This document shows, in pieces, positions 17,709 to 25,851 of a DNA stretch of 47,107 nucleotides. Source of the DNA: Paracoccaceae bacterium. Lineage in GTDB: Bacteria > Pseudomonadota > Alphaproteobacteria > Rhodobacterales > Rhodobacteraceae. The stretch covers positions 36,231 through 83,337 of the forward strand of contig PAQV01000027.1 of the NCBI GenBank assembly GCA_002709405.1, in the 5' to 3' direction. Position 1 is the first letter of the stretch. Each line of letters starts with the position of its first letter. The notes under the pieces were generated by a model. That model saw only the letters and a list, made by a program, of their open reading frames with translations, was not told the origin of the DNA and made no database searches. The translations under genes were made by a program, and so were the position numbers.

Positions 17709-17776
17709 TTGGGTATTTGGAAAGAGAAAGAAGCAGCAGTGCGCGCTCTTGCTTCTTTCTCTTCATAAATACCCAA
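17709..17776. terminator. Long imperfect inverted repeat between convergent genes
   Basis: Arms at 17709-17734 and 17751-17776 match at 23 of 26 positions. The left arm starts TTGGGTATTT and ends AAGAGAAAGAAGC. It lies between the flavin oxidoreductase gene and the convergent dhaKL gene and probably ends both transcripts. A related element is at 23185-23265, so this also looks like a dispersed genomic repeat. Confidence 0.7.
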
Positions 17777-17803
17777 TCGGGACATCCGCCAGGGGCGAGA
17801 CGC

Positions 17804-19423
17804 TTATCGTGCCAGGTGCTCGAACAGCCGCGCGACGGCCTCGGCGCCGGGGTCGTTGTGTCCGGCAAGCTTGTCCTGCCCTATGTACGACGCTCGGCCG
17901 GCGCGCGCGCGGGTAATTGAGGCGGTGTGGTTGGCCCCGCGCCGCGCCGCTGCTGCCGCAGCTCCGATGCCTTCGGGCAGGGCTTGCAGGGCCGGGGCCA
18001 GGGCGTCGATCATCGTGCGGTCACCGGGGCGGGCACCGCCCACCTGCATCACCCGGTCCAGCCCGTCCGACAGGGCGCCTATCCCGTCCCGCCCGCTGGC
18101 CGAGGCGTCTCCGGCGGCGGCGAAGAAGATGGCCAGCAGCACGCCGGACGATCCGCCCATGGTCTGGCTGAGTTCAAGCCCGATCGCCCGGTAAAGCTGC
18201 GTCAGGTCCGCCAGCGGCATCCGGTCGAGCGCTCCGGCCAAGGCGCGGGCTGCCGTGGCCAGGGTGCTGCCGGTGTCGCCGTCGCCTGATTTGGCATCGA
18301 GCGCGTTCAGCTCGGCCTCGGAGGCGATCAGCCGGGTGCAGCAGCTGTCGATCAGCGCCCGCGTTTCGGCATGGGCCGAGGGCATCGGCTGGATCGGGGT
18401 CAGCCCGTCCGGCAGGGGCAGCACCGCCACCGGCCCGACGCCCAGGCAGCCGGGCCAGGCCCAGGGCGCGGCGGGGGCGGACAGGGCCGCTTCGTCCGCC
18501 TGGCTGACCGGCATCAGCGACACCGAAAACCCCTGCATGTCCAGCGACGTCATCATCGGCGCCGGCCCCACCATCCAGCGGATCTGCCCGCCGATCCCCG
18601 AGCCCAGCAGCTCTTCGGCCAGCACCGCCATTTCCAGCGGCGTCGCCCCGCCGAGGTTGTTCAGCAGCGCCACGTGCGGGCCCGGCCCCATCTTCGGGGC
18701 CAGCCGATCGACCACCATGCCCATCGCCTCGCGCGCGGTCGAGAAATCGACCTGCTCCACCCCTGCCTCGCCATGGATGCCCAGGCCCAGCTCGGCCTTG
18801 CCCGGCCCGATCCGCGCCTCTTTCGGAGACCCCGGGATCGTACAGGTATCCAGCGACATGCCGATCGACACGACCCCCGCGATCACCCGCTCGGCCGCCG
18901 CCGCCACCGTGTCCAGGTCGGCCCCCTGGTCGGCCAGCGCTCCGGCGATCTTGTGCACGAAGAGCGTCCCCGCCACGCCCCGCGCCTGTGGCAGATCCGG
19001 CAGCGCCACGTCGTCGTCGACCACCACCATCGCCACCTTCAGCCCCTGCGCCCGCGCCCGTTCCGCCGCAAGGCCAAAGTTCAGCCGGTCGCCCGTGTAG
19101 TTCTTCACGATCAGCAGGCACCCCGCCTTGCCCGTCACCGCCAGGATCCCCGCCAGCACCGCATCCACGGACGGAGACGCGAAGACCTCGCCGCAGACCG
19201 CCGCCGTCAGCATCCCCTGCCCCACGAACCCCGCATGGGCCGGCTCGTGCCCCGACCCGCCCCCCGACACCAGCGCCACCTTCGACTTGTCCCAGTCGGT
19301 GCGCACCACGACCTTGATATGCGGATACCCGTCCAGCCGGGCCAGCCGCCCGCCCCCCGTCCGCAGCGTCCCGTCGATCGCCTCGGTCACCAGCGCCTCG
19401 CGCGTGTTGATGAACTGGGTCAT
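17804..19423 (-). CDS. Dihydroxyacetone kinase family protein, DhaK-DhaL fusion (ATP type)
   Basis: This 539-aa fusion of DhaK and DhaL is the size of ATP-dependent dihydroxyacetone kinases. DhaK: GGGSGHEPAHAGFVG at about residues 53-67 and His217 in GLGIHGEAG, the residue that binds the ketose covalently as a hemiaminal. DhaL: the Mg-ATP motif LDAKSGDGDTGSTLATAAR (about 370-390). The reaction is phosphorylation of dihydroxyacetone or a related short ketose; relatives act on erythruloses. It is the last gene of a sugar/polyol ABC operon, 27 bp after an ATPase gene, so it probably acts on the imported compound or its oxidised product. Which ketose cannot be told. Confidence 0.88.
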   Translation of the reverse strand: MTQFINTREALVTEAIDGTLRTGGGRLARLDGYPHIKVVVRTDWDKSKVALVSGGGSGHEPAHAGFVGQGMLTAAVCGEVFASPSVDAVLAGILAVTGKAGCLLIVKNYTGDRLNFGLAAERARAQGLKVAMVVVDDDVALPDLPQARGVAGTLFVHKIAGALADQGADLDTVAAAAERVIAGVVSIGMSLDTCTIPGSPKEARIGPGKAELGLGIHGEAGVEQVDFSTAREAMGMVVDRLAPKMGPGPHVALLNNLGGATPLEMAVLAEELLGSGIGGQIRWMVGPAPMMTSLDMQGFSVSLMPVSQADEAALSAPAAPWAWPGCLGVGPVAVLPLPDGLTPIQPMPSAHAETRALIDSCCTRLIASEAELNALDAKSGDGDTGSTLATAARALAGALDRMPLADLTQLYRAIGLELSQTMGGSSGVLLAIFFAAAGDASASGRDGIGALSDGLDRVMQVGGARPGDRTMIDALAPALQALPEGIGAAAAAARRGANHTASITRARAGRASYIGQDKLAGHNDPGAEAVARLFEHLAR

Positions 19424-19450
19424 GTCCGTCCTCCCTCGACAATCCCGGCC

Positions 19451-20446
19451 TCAGCCGATCCGAGCCCCCGCGGCATCGAAATAAAGCGCATTGCGCGGCG
19501 CCACGGCCAGCCGGTCCCCCGGCCCCAGCCCCGTGTGCACATCCGTCAGCGTCACGATGTCATGGCCCTGCACCCGCAGGTGCAGCCGCGTCTGGTCGCC
19601 CAGGTGTTCCACCCGCAAAACCTCGCCCTCCTGGCCCGCCCCCTGCTGCAGATGCTCCGGCCGCAGCCCGATGGTCCGCGCCCCCACCGGCGCCCCGGGA
19701 AAGACATCGGCCGGCAGCGCATTGATCCGCGGCAGTCCCAGCCGGCCGGCCACGTACAGGCTGACCGGGTCCTCGTAGATCTCACGCGGGGTGCCGAACT
19801 GCACCAGCCGCCCGCGATCCAGCACGCCCACGTGGGTCGCCATCGTCATCGCCTCGATCTGGTCGTGGGTCACGTACAGCATCGTCGCGCCCAGCGACGA
19901 CTGGATCCGCTTCAGTTCCACCCGCAGATCGGACCGCAACTTGGCATCCAGCGACGACAGCGGCTCGTCCATCAGGTGCACCGCCGGATCGCGCACCAGG
20001 GCCCGCCCGATCGACACGCGCTGCATCTCGCCCCCCGACAGGGCCGTCGCCTTGTTGTCCAGCTTGTGGGCGATGTGCAGCACCTCGGCCACCTCGCCCA
20101 CCTTGCGCGCGATCTGGTCCTCGGGCGTGCGCAGGATCGGCGAGCGCAGGGGAAAGGCCAGGTTCTCGCGCACCGTCAAATGCGGGTAAAGCGAGTATTG
20201 CTGGAAGACCATCGCCACGTTGCGTTGCGCCGGGGTGTCGCGCACCACCGACCGCCCGCCAATGCGGATGTCGCCCGCGTCCAGCGCTTCAAGCCCCGCG
20301 ATCAGGCGCAGCGTCGTCGTCTTGCCCGCCCCCGTCGGGCCCAGCAGGACCACGAAGGCCCCGTCGGGGACCTCCATGCTGACCCCGTCGACCGCCACGG
20401 TCGATCCGAACCGCTTGGACGCGCCGTCCAGCACCACCTCAGACAT
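19451..20446 (-). CDS. Sugar/polyol ABC transporter ATP-binding protein (second ATPase)
   Basis: This 331-aa MalK/UgpC-type ATPase has Walker A GPTGAGKTT (about residues 36-44), signature ALSGGEMQRVSIGRAL, Walker B AVHLMDEPLSSLD and a C-terminal OB-type domain. Starting 2 bp after the preceding ATPase gene, it forms a pair of non-identical ATPases, as in the rhizobial glycerol transporter (GlpS/GlpT). A heterodimeric ATPase pair is therefore likely. It is in the same operon as two permeases, a binding protein and DhaK-DhaL. Confidence 0.88.
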   Translation of the reverse strand: MSEVVLDGASKRFGSTVAVDGVSMEVPDGAFVVLLGPTGAGKTTTLRLIAGLEALDAGDIRIGGRSVVRDTPAQRNVAMVFQQYSLYPHLTVRENLAFPLRSPILRTPEDQIARKVGEVAEVLHIAHKLDNKATALSGGEMQRVSIGRALVRDPAVHLMDEPLSSLDAKLRSDLRVELKRIQSSLGATMLYVTHDQIEAMTMATHVGVLDRGRLVQFGTPREIYEDPVSLYVAGRLGLPRINALPADVFPGAPVGARTIGLRPEHLQQGAGQEGEVLRVEHLGDQTRLHLRVQGHDIVTLTDVHTGLGPGDRLAVAPRNALYFDAAGARIG

Positions 20447-20448
20447 GA

Positions 20449-21546
20449 TCAGACATGGGCCAACACCCCCTCGTTCAGTTCCGACACCAGGGCATGGCCC
20501 GACTGGCTGTCGAACAGGGTCACCGTCCGCCCGTCGAACGCCAGCCCCACATTGTCGCCCACCCGCACCGCGTCGGCCGAGGCCGTGCGCGCCTTGACCG
20601 GCCCGCCGGGCGTGTCCAGCGTGACGATCTGGGTCGTGCCCAAGTATTCCGTCGCCAGCACCCGCCCGCGATAGGGCGCGGCATCGTCAAGCCGGATGTG
20701 TTCGGGCCGCACGCCAAAGACCATGTCGCCCTGGAACGGCCCGCGCGCCTGGGGCACGCCCAATTCCACGTCATGCATTCGCACCGCCCGGTCGCCCGGG
20801 TGGATTTCCCCATGGAATTTCAGAAAGTTCATCGGCGGAGACCCGATGAAATCGGCCACGAACATTGTCGCCGGCTTGTCGTAGATATCCTGGGGCACGC
20901 CGAATTGCTCGATCACCCCGTGGTTCATCACCACGATCTTGTCGCCCATCTGCATGGCTTCCAGCTGGTCGTGGGTGACATAGACGGTGGTCGCCCCCAT
21001 CCGGTCGTGCAGAGCGCGCAATTCCTCGGCCATGTGCTCGCGGAACTCGGCATCCAGCGCGCCCAGCGGTTCATCCATCATGAAGGCCTTGGGTTCGCGC
21101 ACGATGGCCCGGCCCAGGGCCACGCGCTGCCGGTCGCCCCCCGAGAGGCCCCCCACCGGCCGGTCGAGGATGTCCTCGATGCCCAGGATCCGGGCCACCT
21201 CGGCCACCTTCGCCCGGACCTGCGCCCGCTTCATCCCCTGGCTGACCAGCGGATAGGACATGTTCTTGCGCACGTTCATGTGCGGATACAGGGCGAACAT
21301 CTGGAAGACAAAGGCAATGTCGCGCTGGCTGGCGGGCCGGTTGGCCACCTCTTCGCCGTCGATGTAGATCTCTCCGCTGGTCGGCAGTTCCAGCCCGGCG
21401 ATCATCCGCAGCGTGGTGGTCTTGCCGCAGCCCGAGGGGCCCAGCAGCATGAAGAACTCGCCGTCCTCGATCCGGAAGGACGACGCCTGCACGGCGGTGA
21501 AATCGCCGAACTCCTTGCGCAGGTTCTCGATGACGATCTCAGCCAT
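20449..21546 (-). CDS. Sugar/polyol ABC transporter ATP-binding protein (first ATPase)
   Basis: This 365-aa MalK/UgpC-type ATPase has Walker A GPSGCGKTT (about residues 36-44), signature GLSGGDRQRVALGRAI, Walker B AFMMDEPLGALD and a C-terminal regulatory domain containing GSPPMNFLKFHGE. The start at ATG 21546 overlaps the end of the DUF1801 gene by 8 bp, so translation is coupled. It forms the ATPase pair with the next gene. Confidence 0.88.
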   Translation of the reverse strand: MAEIVIENLRKEFGDFTAVQASSFRIEDGEFFMLLGPSGCGKTTTLRMIAGLELPTSGEIYIDGEEVANRPASQRDIAFVFQMFALYPHMNVRKNMSYPLVSQGMKRAQVRAKVAEVARILGIEDILDRPVGGLSGGDRQRVALGRAIVREPKAFMMDEPLGALDAEFREHMAEELRALHDRMGATTVYVTHDQLEAMQMGDKIVVMNHGVIEQFGVPQDIYDKPATMFVADFIGSPPMNFLKFHGEIHPGDRAVRMHDVELGVPQARGPFQGDMVFGVRPEHIRLDDAAPYRGRVLATEYLGTTQIVTLDTPGGPVKARTASADAVRVGDNVGLAFDGRTVTLFDSQSGHALVSELNEGVLAHV

Positions 21547-21931
21547 GGGCCGCCTTCCGTTTCGATGCGTGGTAGGTCAGGGCCATGGCGACGCAAATAC
21601 CCAAGGCCTCTTCGTCGGGCGGCCCTTGGACCAGCACCGCCCGGTTGCCCTCGCAGTGCAGCCGGCCGCCGAACATCCACCGCCAGTCCTCGACCAGGGT
21701 CGTCTGGCAATTGACCAGCAGCCTGGCCTGCGCGCCGGACTTGTCCGTCCCGATCCGCACCGTGGTCCCGGCCCGCCCCGGCAGGTAGGCCGGCTCGCCC
21801 CACTTCAGGGTCTCTTCCAGCGCGATGCCCTCGGCCTTTGCCACGCGCAACACCAGGTCACGCAACGCCAGCGCCCGCTCTCGCGCCGGAGCCTGCATGC
21901 CATCAAAGGCCGCGCGCACCTCGGGGCTCAT
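21539..21931 (-). CDS. DUF1801 domain protein
   Basis: This 130-aa protein resembles the DUF1801 (YdhG/YjhX-like) fold, small cytoplasmic proteins without a known reaction. Typical features are the N-terminal helix region MSPEVRAAFDGMQAPARERALALRDLV, then LEETLKWGEPAYL (about residues 37-49) and a C-terminal strand-helix with FGGRLHCEGNRAVLVQGPP. Its ATG overlaps the upstream 65-aa gene by 4 bp (ATGA), and its end overlaps the ATPase gene by 8 bp. It is thus fully embedded in the transporter operon, which is unusual for this family. A role in the transporter is possible but not shown. Confidence 0.8.
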   Translation of the reverse strand: MSPEVRAAFDGMQAPARERALALRDLVLRVAKAEGIALEETLKWGEPAYLPGRAGTTVRIGTDKSGAQARLLVNCQTTLVEDWRWMFGGRLHCEGNRAVLVQGPPDEEALGICVAMALTYHASKRKAAHG

Positions 21932-22125
21932 GCCTCGTCCTCCGGGAAATGGCTGACCACCAGGAACAGGACGGTGCCAGTCAGCGTCACGGCGAACGAG
22001 TAGGTATACAGGATCAGCACATACGGCTGCATCAGCATGACCACCCCCAGGCCGATCAGGACCGAGGCCAGCATCTCCCACGGGCCCCTGCGAAACCTTG
22101 CCAATCCGTTAAGAAATGCGCGCAT
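21928..22125 (-). CDS. Small two-segment membrane protein within the ABC operon
   Basis: This 65-aa protein has two hydrophobic stretches (about residues 18-34 and 38-57), a basic N-terminus (RAFLNGLARFRRG) and an acidic tail (FPEDEA), suggesting a hairpin in the inner membrane with both ends in the cytoplasm. I do not recognise a family. Its position between permease and ATPase genes recalls the small GlpU protein of the rhizobial glycerol transporter, but the sequence does not look like that DUF2160 family. The 4-bp overlap with the next gene supports that it is translated. Confidence 0.65.
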   Translation of the reverse strand: MRAFLNGLARFRRGPWEMLASVLIGLGVVMLMQPYVLILYTYSFAVTLTGTVLFLVVSHFPEDEA

Positions 22126-22146
22126 GGAGGGGCCTTTTCACTTTGT

Positions 22147-22197
22147 ACAAAACGGACAAACCGGCGGATCGGGGCGATTTCAAATTGGACAAAACGG
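22147..22197. repeat. Three 9-bp direct repeats ACAAA(A/C)CGG after the permease gene
   Basis: Copies at 22147-22155 and 22189-22197 are identical (ACAAAACGG); the one at 22156-22164 has C for the sixth A. Copies 1 and 2 are adjacent and the third is 33 bp on, touching the permease stop. They fill the 72-bp gap upstream of the 65-aa gene. They may be a binding site for an internal promoter. Confidence 0.45.
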
Positions 22198-23136
22198 TCA
22201 TTTTCGCACCGCTCCGAAGGTGATGCCCCGCAACAGGTGCTTGCGCAGAAAGACGGTGAAGACCAACACCGGCAACAGGAACAGCGTCGCCCCCGCCGCC
22301 ACCGCCGGCCAGTCCTGCCCGCCCACGCCAATGATCGTCGGAATGAACGGAGGCGCCGTCTGCGCGGTGCCAGAGGTCAGCAGGACGGCAAAGGCATATT
22401 CGTTCCAGCTGAAGATCAGGCAGAAGATTGCCGTCGCCACGATCCCCGTAACCGCTTGGGGCAAAACGACTTTCCGGAACGCCTGGAAGCGCGTGTAGCC
22501 GTCGATCAGGGCCGCTTCCTCGTATTCGCGGGGAATTTCATCCATGAACCCCTTCAACAACCAGACCGCCAGCGAGATATTCACGGCCGTATACAACAGG
22601 ATCATCCCAAGATGGGTGTCGGACAAGCCAAGTGTCCGGAACATAAGGAAAATCGGGATCGCCACCGCGATCGGAGGCATCATCCGCGTCGACAGGATGA
22701 AGAACAGCAGATCGTCCTTCAACGGCACCTTGAACCGGCTGAACGCATAAGCCGCCAGGGTGCCCAGGAAAACCGACAGGAATGTTGACCCAAATCCAAT
22801 TATGATAGAGTTTACAAACCTTTCCCCGTACCGAGACGGCCCCGCGATGACCATGTCATACTGCCGGACGATCTCTTCGTACCAGGTCTCGGGCGGGTTC
22901 GCGTCCAGATATTCCTGCGTCTGCCGCGTCCGCGTGGTGAACAGGTTGACGTAGCCCTCCAACGTCGGCTCGAACAACACCTTGGGCGGGTAGGAAATCG
23001 CATCCGCCGGCGACTTGAACCCGGTCGCCACGATCCAGATCAGCGGCACGATCGTGACAAGCGCATATAAAACAACAAGAATTCCCGCCACCCATTTCTG
23101 CCGAGGCGTCGGCTCAGTGATCGACCACGCGCTCAT
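22198..23136 (-). CDS. Sugar/polyol ABC transporter permease (MalG type)
   Basis: This 312-aa inner-membrane permease has six hydrophobic segments, the first at about residues 13-33. A periplasmic loop follows (about 45-95), and the EAA motif is EYEEAALIDGYTRFQAFRKVVLPQ in the C-terminal half. The start is the ATG at 23136 (MSAWSITEPTPRQKW). It pairs with the upstream permease. Base composition is clearly more AT-rich than in the agl or fabI clusters. A 147-bp gap with a palindromic repeat separates it from the preceding permease gene. Confidence 0.88.
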   Translation of the reverse strand: MSAWSITEPTPRQKWVAGILVVLYALVTIVPLIWIVATGFKSPADAISYPPKVLFEPTLEGYVNLFTTRTRQTQEYLDANPPETWYEEIVRQYDMVIAGPSRYGERFVNSIIIGFGSTFLSVFLGTLAAYAFSRFKVPLKDDLLFFILSTRMMPPIAVAIPIFLMFRTLGLSDTHLGMILLYTAVNISLAVWLLKGFMDEIPREYEEAALIDGYTRFQAFRKVVLPQAVTGIVATAIFCLIFSWNEYAFAVLLTSGTAQTAPPFIPTIIGVGGQDWPAVAAGATLFLLPVLVFTVFLRKHLLRGITFGAVRK

Positions 23137-23157
23137 GTCCAGCGCCCCTCACCCAAT

Positions 23158-23173
23158 CTGGCCTGACGGCCAG
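23158..23173. other. Small hairpin within the permease-permease gap
   Basis: CTGGCC-tgac-GGCCAG is a perfect 6-bp stem upstream of the MalG-type permease gene. Its role is unclear; it may be mRNA structure between operon genes. Confidence 0.35.
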
Positions 23174-23184
23174 TGCCTTCGGCA

Positions 23185-23265
23185 TGCGTATTTTTGCAAA
23201 GATGAAGACAGACCCGCGCCCAATTCCCCGCGCCACGCCCTGCTTCATCTTTGCCCAAATACGCA
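23185..23265. repeat. Imperfect inverted repeat inside the ABC operon, related to the one at 17709
   Basis: Arms at 23185-23207 and 23243-23265 match at 21 of 23 positions; the left arm starts TGCGTATTT and ends GCAAAGATGAAG. It has the same plan as 17709-17776: (T)xxGTATTT, a variable pair, then a purine-rich AAAGA..GAAG tract. It sits between two permease genes of one operon, so full termination here would cut off the downstream genes. Confidence 0.65.
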
Positions 23266-23283
23266 AATCCAACCAATGCCATC

Positions 23284-24228
23284 TCAGCGCTCCTTCACCT
23301 TGTTGAGCGCCTTCACGTAAATCGACGCCAAACCGAAAACCGTCACGAACAAGATGATCGCATAGGCCGACGCATATCCCGTCCGCCATTTCTCAAAGGC
23401 TTCCCGCTTGAGGTTGATCGACGTCAACTCGGTCACCGAACCCGGGCCGCCCCCGGTCAACTGGACCACCAGATCGAACATCTTGAAATTCTCGATGCCC
23501 CGAAAGAGAATCGCCAACATCAGAAATGGCAGAACCATCGGGATCGTGATTGTCCAGAATTGGCGCCAATTCGACGCCCGGTCGATCTCGGCCGCCTCAT
23601 ATATGTAGTCCGGGATCGACCGCAGCCCGGCGAGACAGATCAGCATCACGAAGGGTGTCCACATCCAGGTGTCGACGATCACGATCGCCCAAGGTGCCAG
23701 GTTCACATCGCCGATCATCTGGAACGATGACGGGTCAGCGCCGGTAAAGAAGGACACAACGTAGTTAAAAAGCCCGATCTGTGGTTGGTAGAGGAAGGTC
23801 CAGAAATTTCCAACCACTGCCGGCGAGAGCATCATTGGAAGAACGATGATGGTCGTCCAGAGATCGTTCCCCCGGAACTTTCGATTGATCAGCCACGCCA
23901 ATGTAAACCCAATCAGAACCTGGAAAAATATTGTCCAGAACAGAAAATGCGCCGTGGCCTGCATGGTCAGCCATATGTCGCTGTCCGTCAGAATGCGCTC
24001 GTAATTCCGCGTTCCGATCCATTCGATCGGACGGTTTCGGTTCGCCTTGAAATTGGTAAAGCTAAGACGGATCGTCCAAATCAGCGGGAAGATGTTCACC
24101 GCCAGCAAAAGGAAGATCGTCGGCGCGACGAAGATCCATGCTATTGCACGGTCGCTCAGGCCACGGATCCGGCGGGCCACCCGGGGCGGAGTCGCCCGGG
24201 CCGCGCGTGTCATGGGACTGTCGGTCAA
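23284..24228 (-). CDS. Sugar/polyol ABC transporter permease (MalF type)
   Basis: This 314-aa permease has six membrane segments, the first at about residues 30-51, followed by the typical SFTNFKANRNRPIEWIGTRNY segment, and an EAA motif in YIYEAAEIDRASNWRQFWTITIPM. The start is either TTG at 24228, preceded by AGAGGCAGAG, or ATG at 24213, which has no clear Shine-Dalgarno; I prefer the TTG. It follows the binding-protein gene after 54 bp and partners the MalG-type permease downstream. Confidence 0.87.
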   Translation of the reverse strand: MTDSPMTRAARATPPRVARRIRGLSDRAIAWIFVAPTIFLLLAVNIFPLIWTIRLSFTNFKANRNRPIEWIGTRNYERILTDSDIWLTMQATAHFLFWTIFFQVLIGFTLAWLINRKFRGNDLWTTIIVLPMMLSPAVVGNFWTFLYQPQIGLFNYVVSFFTGADPSSFQMIGDVNLAPWAIVIVDTWMWTPFVMLICLAGLRSIPDYIYEAAEIDRASNWRQFWTITIPMVLPFLMLAILFRGIENFKMFDLVVQLTGGGPGSVTELTSINLKREAFEKWRTGYASAYAIILFVTVFGLASIYVKALNKVKER

Positions 24229-24282
24229 TTCTCTGCCTCTGGTCGATGAGGGGCGGCGGGTGCGGACCCGCCGCGCCGGGCC

Positions 24283-25599
24283 TCAGATCTTGCCTTCATC
24301 CTCGAAGACTTCCGTCCAGTCCTCGATCAGCTTGTCCAGCGCCTCTTGCGCCGTTCCCTGGTCCGCCACGATGTAATCGTGCAGGCGTTTTTGCATGGCC
24401 AGTAGTAGCTCGGCATAGGCCGGCTCCTGCCAGAAATCCTGAACGGCATCCATGGCTTGTAGGAAATCCGGAGCAAAGGGAGCACTTTCCTTGAACCCCG
24501 GCGCATTCAGCACATCCAGGTGGCAGGAATAGCCACCCAGGTCCCACCATTTCTGCTGCACATCCGGTTGCGCAAACCATTTGATATACTCCAGGGCCGC
24601 ATCCTGCTTGTCGGAATAGGCCACAACGGAAATGCCCTGTCCGCCCAAGGTCGATGCCGCGACCTTCTGCGGTGGATTGACGAAAAATCCGATCTTGTCG
24701 CCGCCCACATTCGGATCCGCATAAAGCCCCGGGAAAAAGGCGAACCAGTTCATCGCCATTGCCACCTGCCCCGATTTGAAGGCGTCCAGCGATTGTTCCA
24801 TGTAACTGTCAGTATAGCCGGGCGGCGTGGCGGTCTGGTAAAGTTCTTTATAGAACTCAAGGGCTTCGACTGCGTCCGCCGAGTTCACCGCCCCTTCCAT
24901 GTCGTAGCTGCCGGGGGCGTTTTCGTACTTGAACCCCCACGTGTACAGCGCCCCGGTCGCGCCCATCGTGATCCCTTCCGAGCCACGTTCGGTAAAAATG
25001 GATGCCCCGTAACGGGTCTGACCGTCGATCTCACGCCCCTGGAAGAACTGGGCAATCTGCATCAGCTGCTCCTGGGTTTCCGGTACGCCCAGGTCCATCC
25101 CCGTGGCCTCCTTGTAGGCGGCCTGGATCGCGGGATCTTCGAACCAATCCTTTCGATAAAACCAGCCGTTCGCATCGCCCATGGCAGGCAGCGCGTAGTA
25201 ATTCGGCTCGCCCTTGGGCCAGGTCGAATAAGCGTAGACGGTCGCCGGCGCGAAATCGTCCATGCTGATGCCTTCGGCGGCGAAAAAGTCGTTCAATTTG
25301 AGGTAATGCCCATTCTCGGCCCCACCGCCGATCCACTGGCTGTCACCTATCAACAGATCGCAGAGTTTTCCGCCGGAATTCAGCTCATTGAGCATGCGAT
25401 CGGCGAAGTTGGGCCAGGGCACGAACTCGAAATTCATGGTGTGGCCGGATTGCGCCTCGAAGTCCTTGGACAATTCGACCAGCGCATTTGCCGGGTCCCA
25501 AGCCGCCCAACACAAGGTCAGATCCTCGGCCGACGCGCTGGCGGCGACAAGGCCCGAGGCCGTCAGAACACTGGCGGCCAGCCATCTGGATGTGGTCAT
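24283..25599 (-). CDS. Sugar/polyol ABC transporter substrate-binding protein
   Basis: This 438-aa family 1 extracellular solute-binding protein has a signal peptide (MTTSRWLAASVLTASGLVA, cleavage near ASA-E). The mature protein begins EDLTLCWAAWDPANALVELSKDFEA. ATG 25599 is chosen because AGGAAGGGAA precedes it and the signal peptide starts there; a longer frame to 25668 is unsupported. It is the first gene of the operon ending in dhaKL, behind two candidate LacI-type operators. It is aromatic-rich (several Trp and Tyr), as in carbohydrate binders. A polyol or ketose cargo is inferred from the kinase. Confidence 0.88.
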   Translation of the reverse strand: MTTSRWLAASVLTASGLVAASASAEDLTLCWAAWDPANALVELSKDFEAQSGHTMNFEFVPWPNFADRMLNELNSGGKLCDLLIGDSQWIGGGAENGHYLKLNDFFAAEGISMDDFAPATVYAYSTWPKGEPNYYALPAMGDANGWFYRKDWFEDPAIQAAYKEATGMDLGVPETQEQLMQIAQFFQGREIDGQTRYGASIFTERGSEGITMGATGALYTWGFKYENAPGSYDMEGAVNSADAVEALEFYKELYQTATPPGYTDSYMEQSLDAFKSGQVAMAMNWFAFFPGLYADPNVGGDKIGFFVNPPQKVAASTLGGQGISVVAYSDKQDAALEYIKWFAQPDVQQKWWDLGGYSCHLDVLNAPGFKESAPFAPDFLQAMDAVQDFWQEPAYAELLLAMQKRLHDYIVADQGTAQEALDKLIEDWTEVFEDEGKI

Positions 25600-25676
25600 T
25601 TCCCTTCCTCCCTTTTGTCGACCCGCGCCGGCGGTCTCCCCCTTCGACAGCTGGCGGGATATTTCCAAATGGTAGT

Positions 25677-25692
25677 TGAGGTACGTATATCA
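25677..25692. promoter_or_regulatory. Candidate LacI-type operator, copy 1
   Basis: TGAGGTACGTATATCA is an imperfect palindrome with TGA/TCA ends and central CG, as in many LacI-family sites. It lies 78 bp upstream of the binding-protein start. Copy 2 is 31 bp further upstream, three helical turns away. Confidence 0.6.
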
Positions 25693-25707
25693 CGTAAAGA
25701 AATTTGT

Positions 25708-25723
25708 TGAGGCACGCACATCA
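25708..25723. promoter_or_regulatory. Candidate LacI-type operator, copy 2
   Basis: TGAGGCACGCACATCA matches copy 1 at 13 of 16 positions, with flanking T and A that extend the symmetry (TTGA...TCAA). Together with copy 1 it could allow cooperative repression of the ABC-dhaKL operon. Confidence 0.6.
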
Positions 25724-25851
25724 AGGTAAGATTATTTCAGAATTTGATGGGATTGGCCGAGACCCAGACCTTTGAGATCTGGATTTTGAAGGCCGGGAAT
25801 TGGACCCGGCTGACATCTCAAAATGCTGCCGCAACGCGAATCAGCGGATGG

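Noticed and set aside
18371-20674. A 767-codon plus-strand open frame opposite dhaKL and the ATPase gene
   Set aside because: Its product is low-complexity Arg/His/Gln/Pro-rich and the minus-strand genes have full motifs.
25600-25668. Longer N-terminus for the binding protein starting at 25668
   Set aside because: It would put a charged leader ahead of a normal signal peptide; the inner ATG has a good Shine-Dalgarno.
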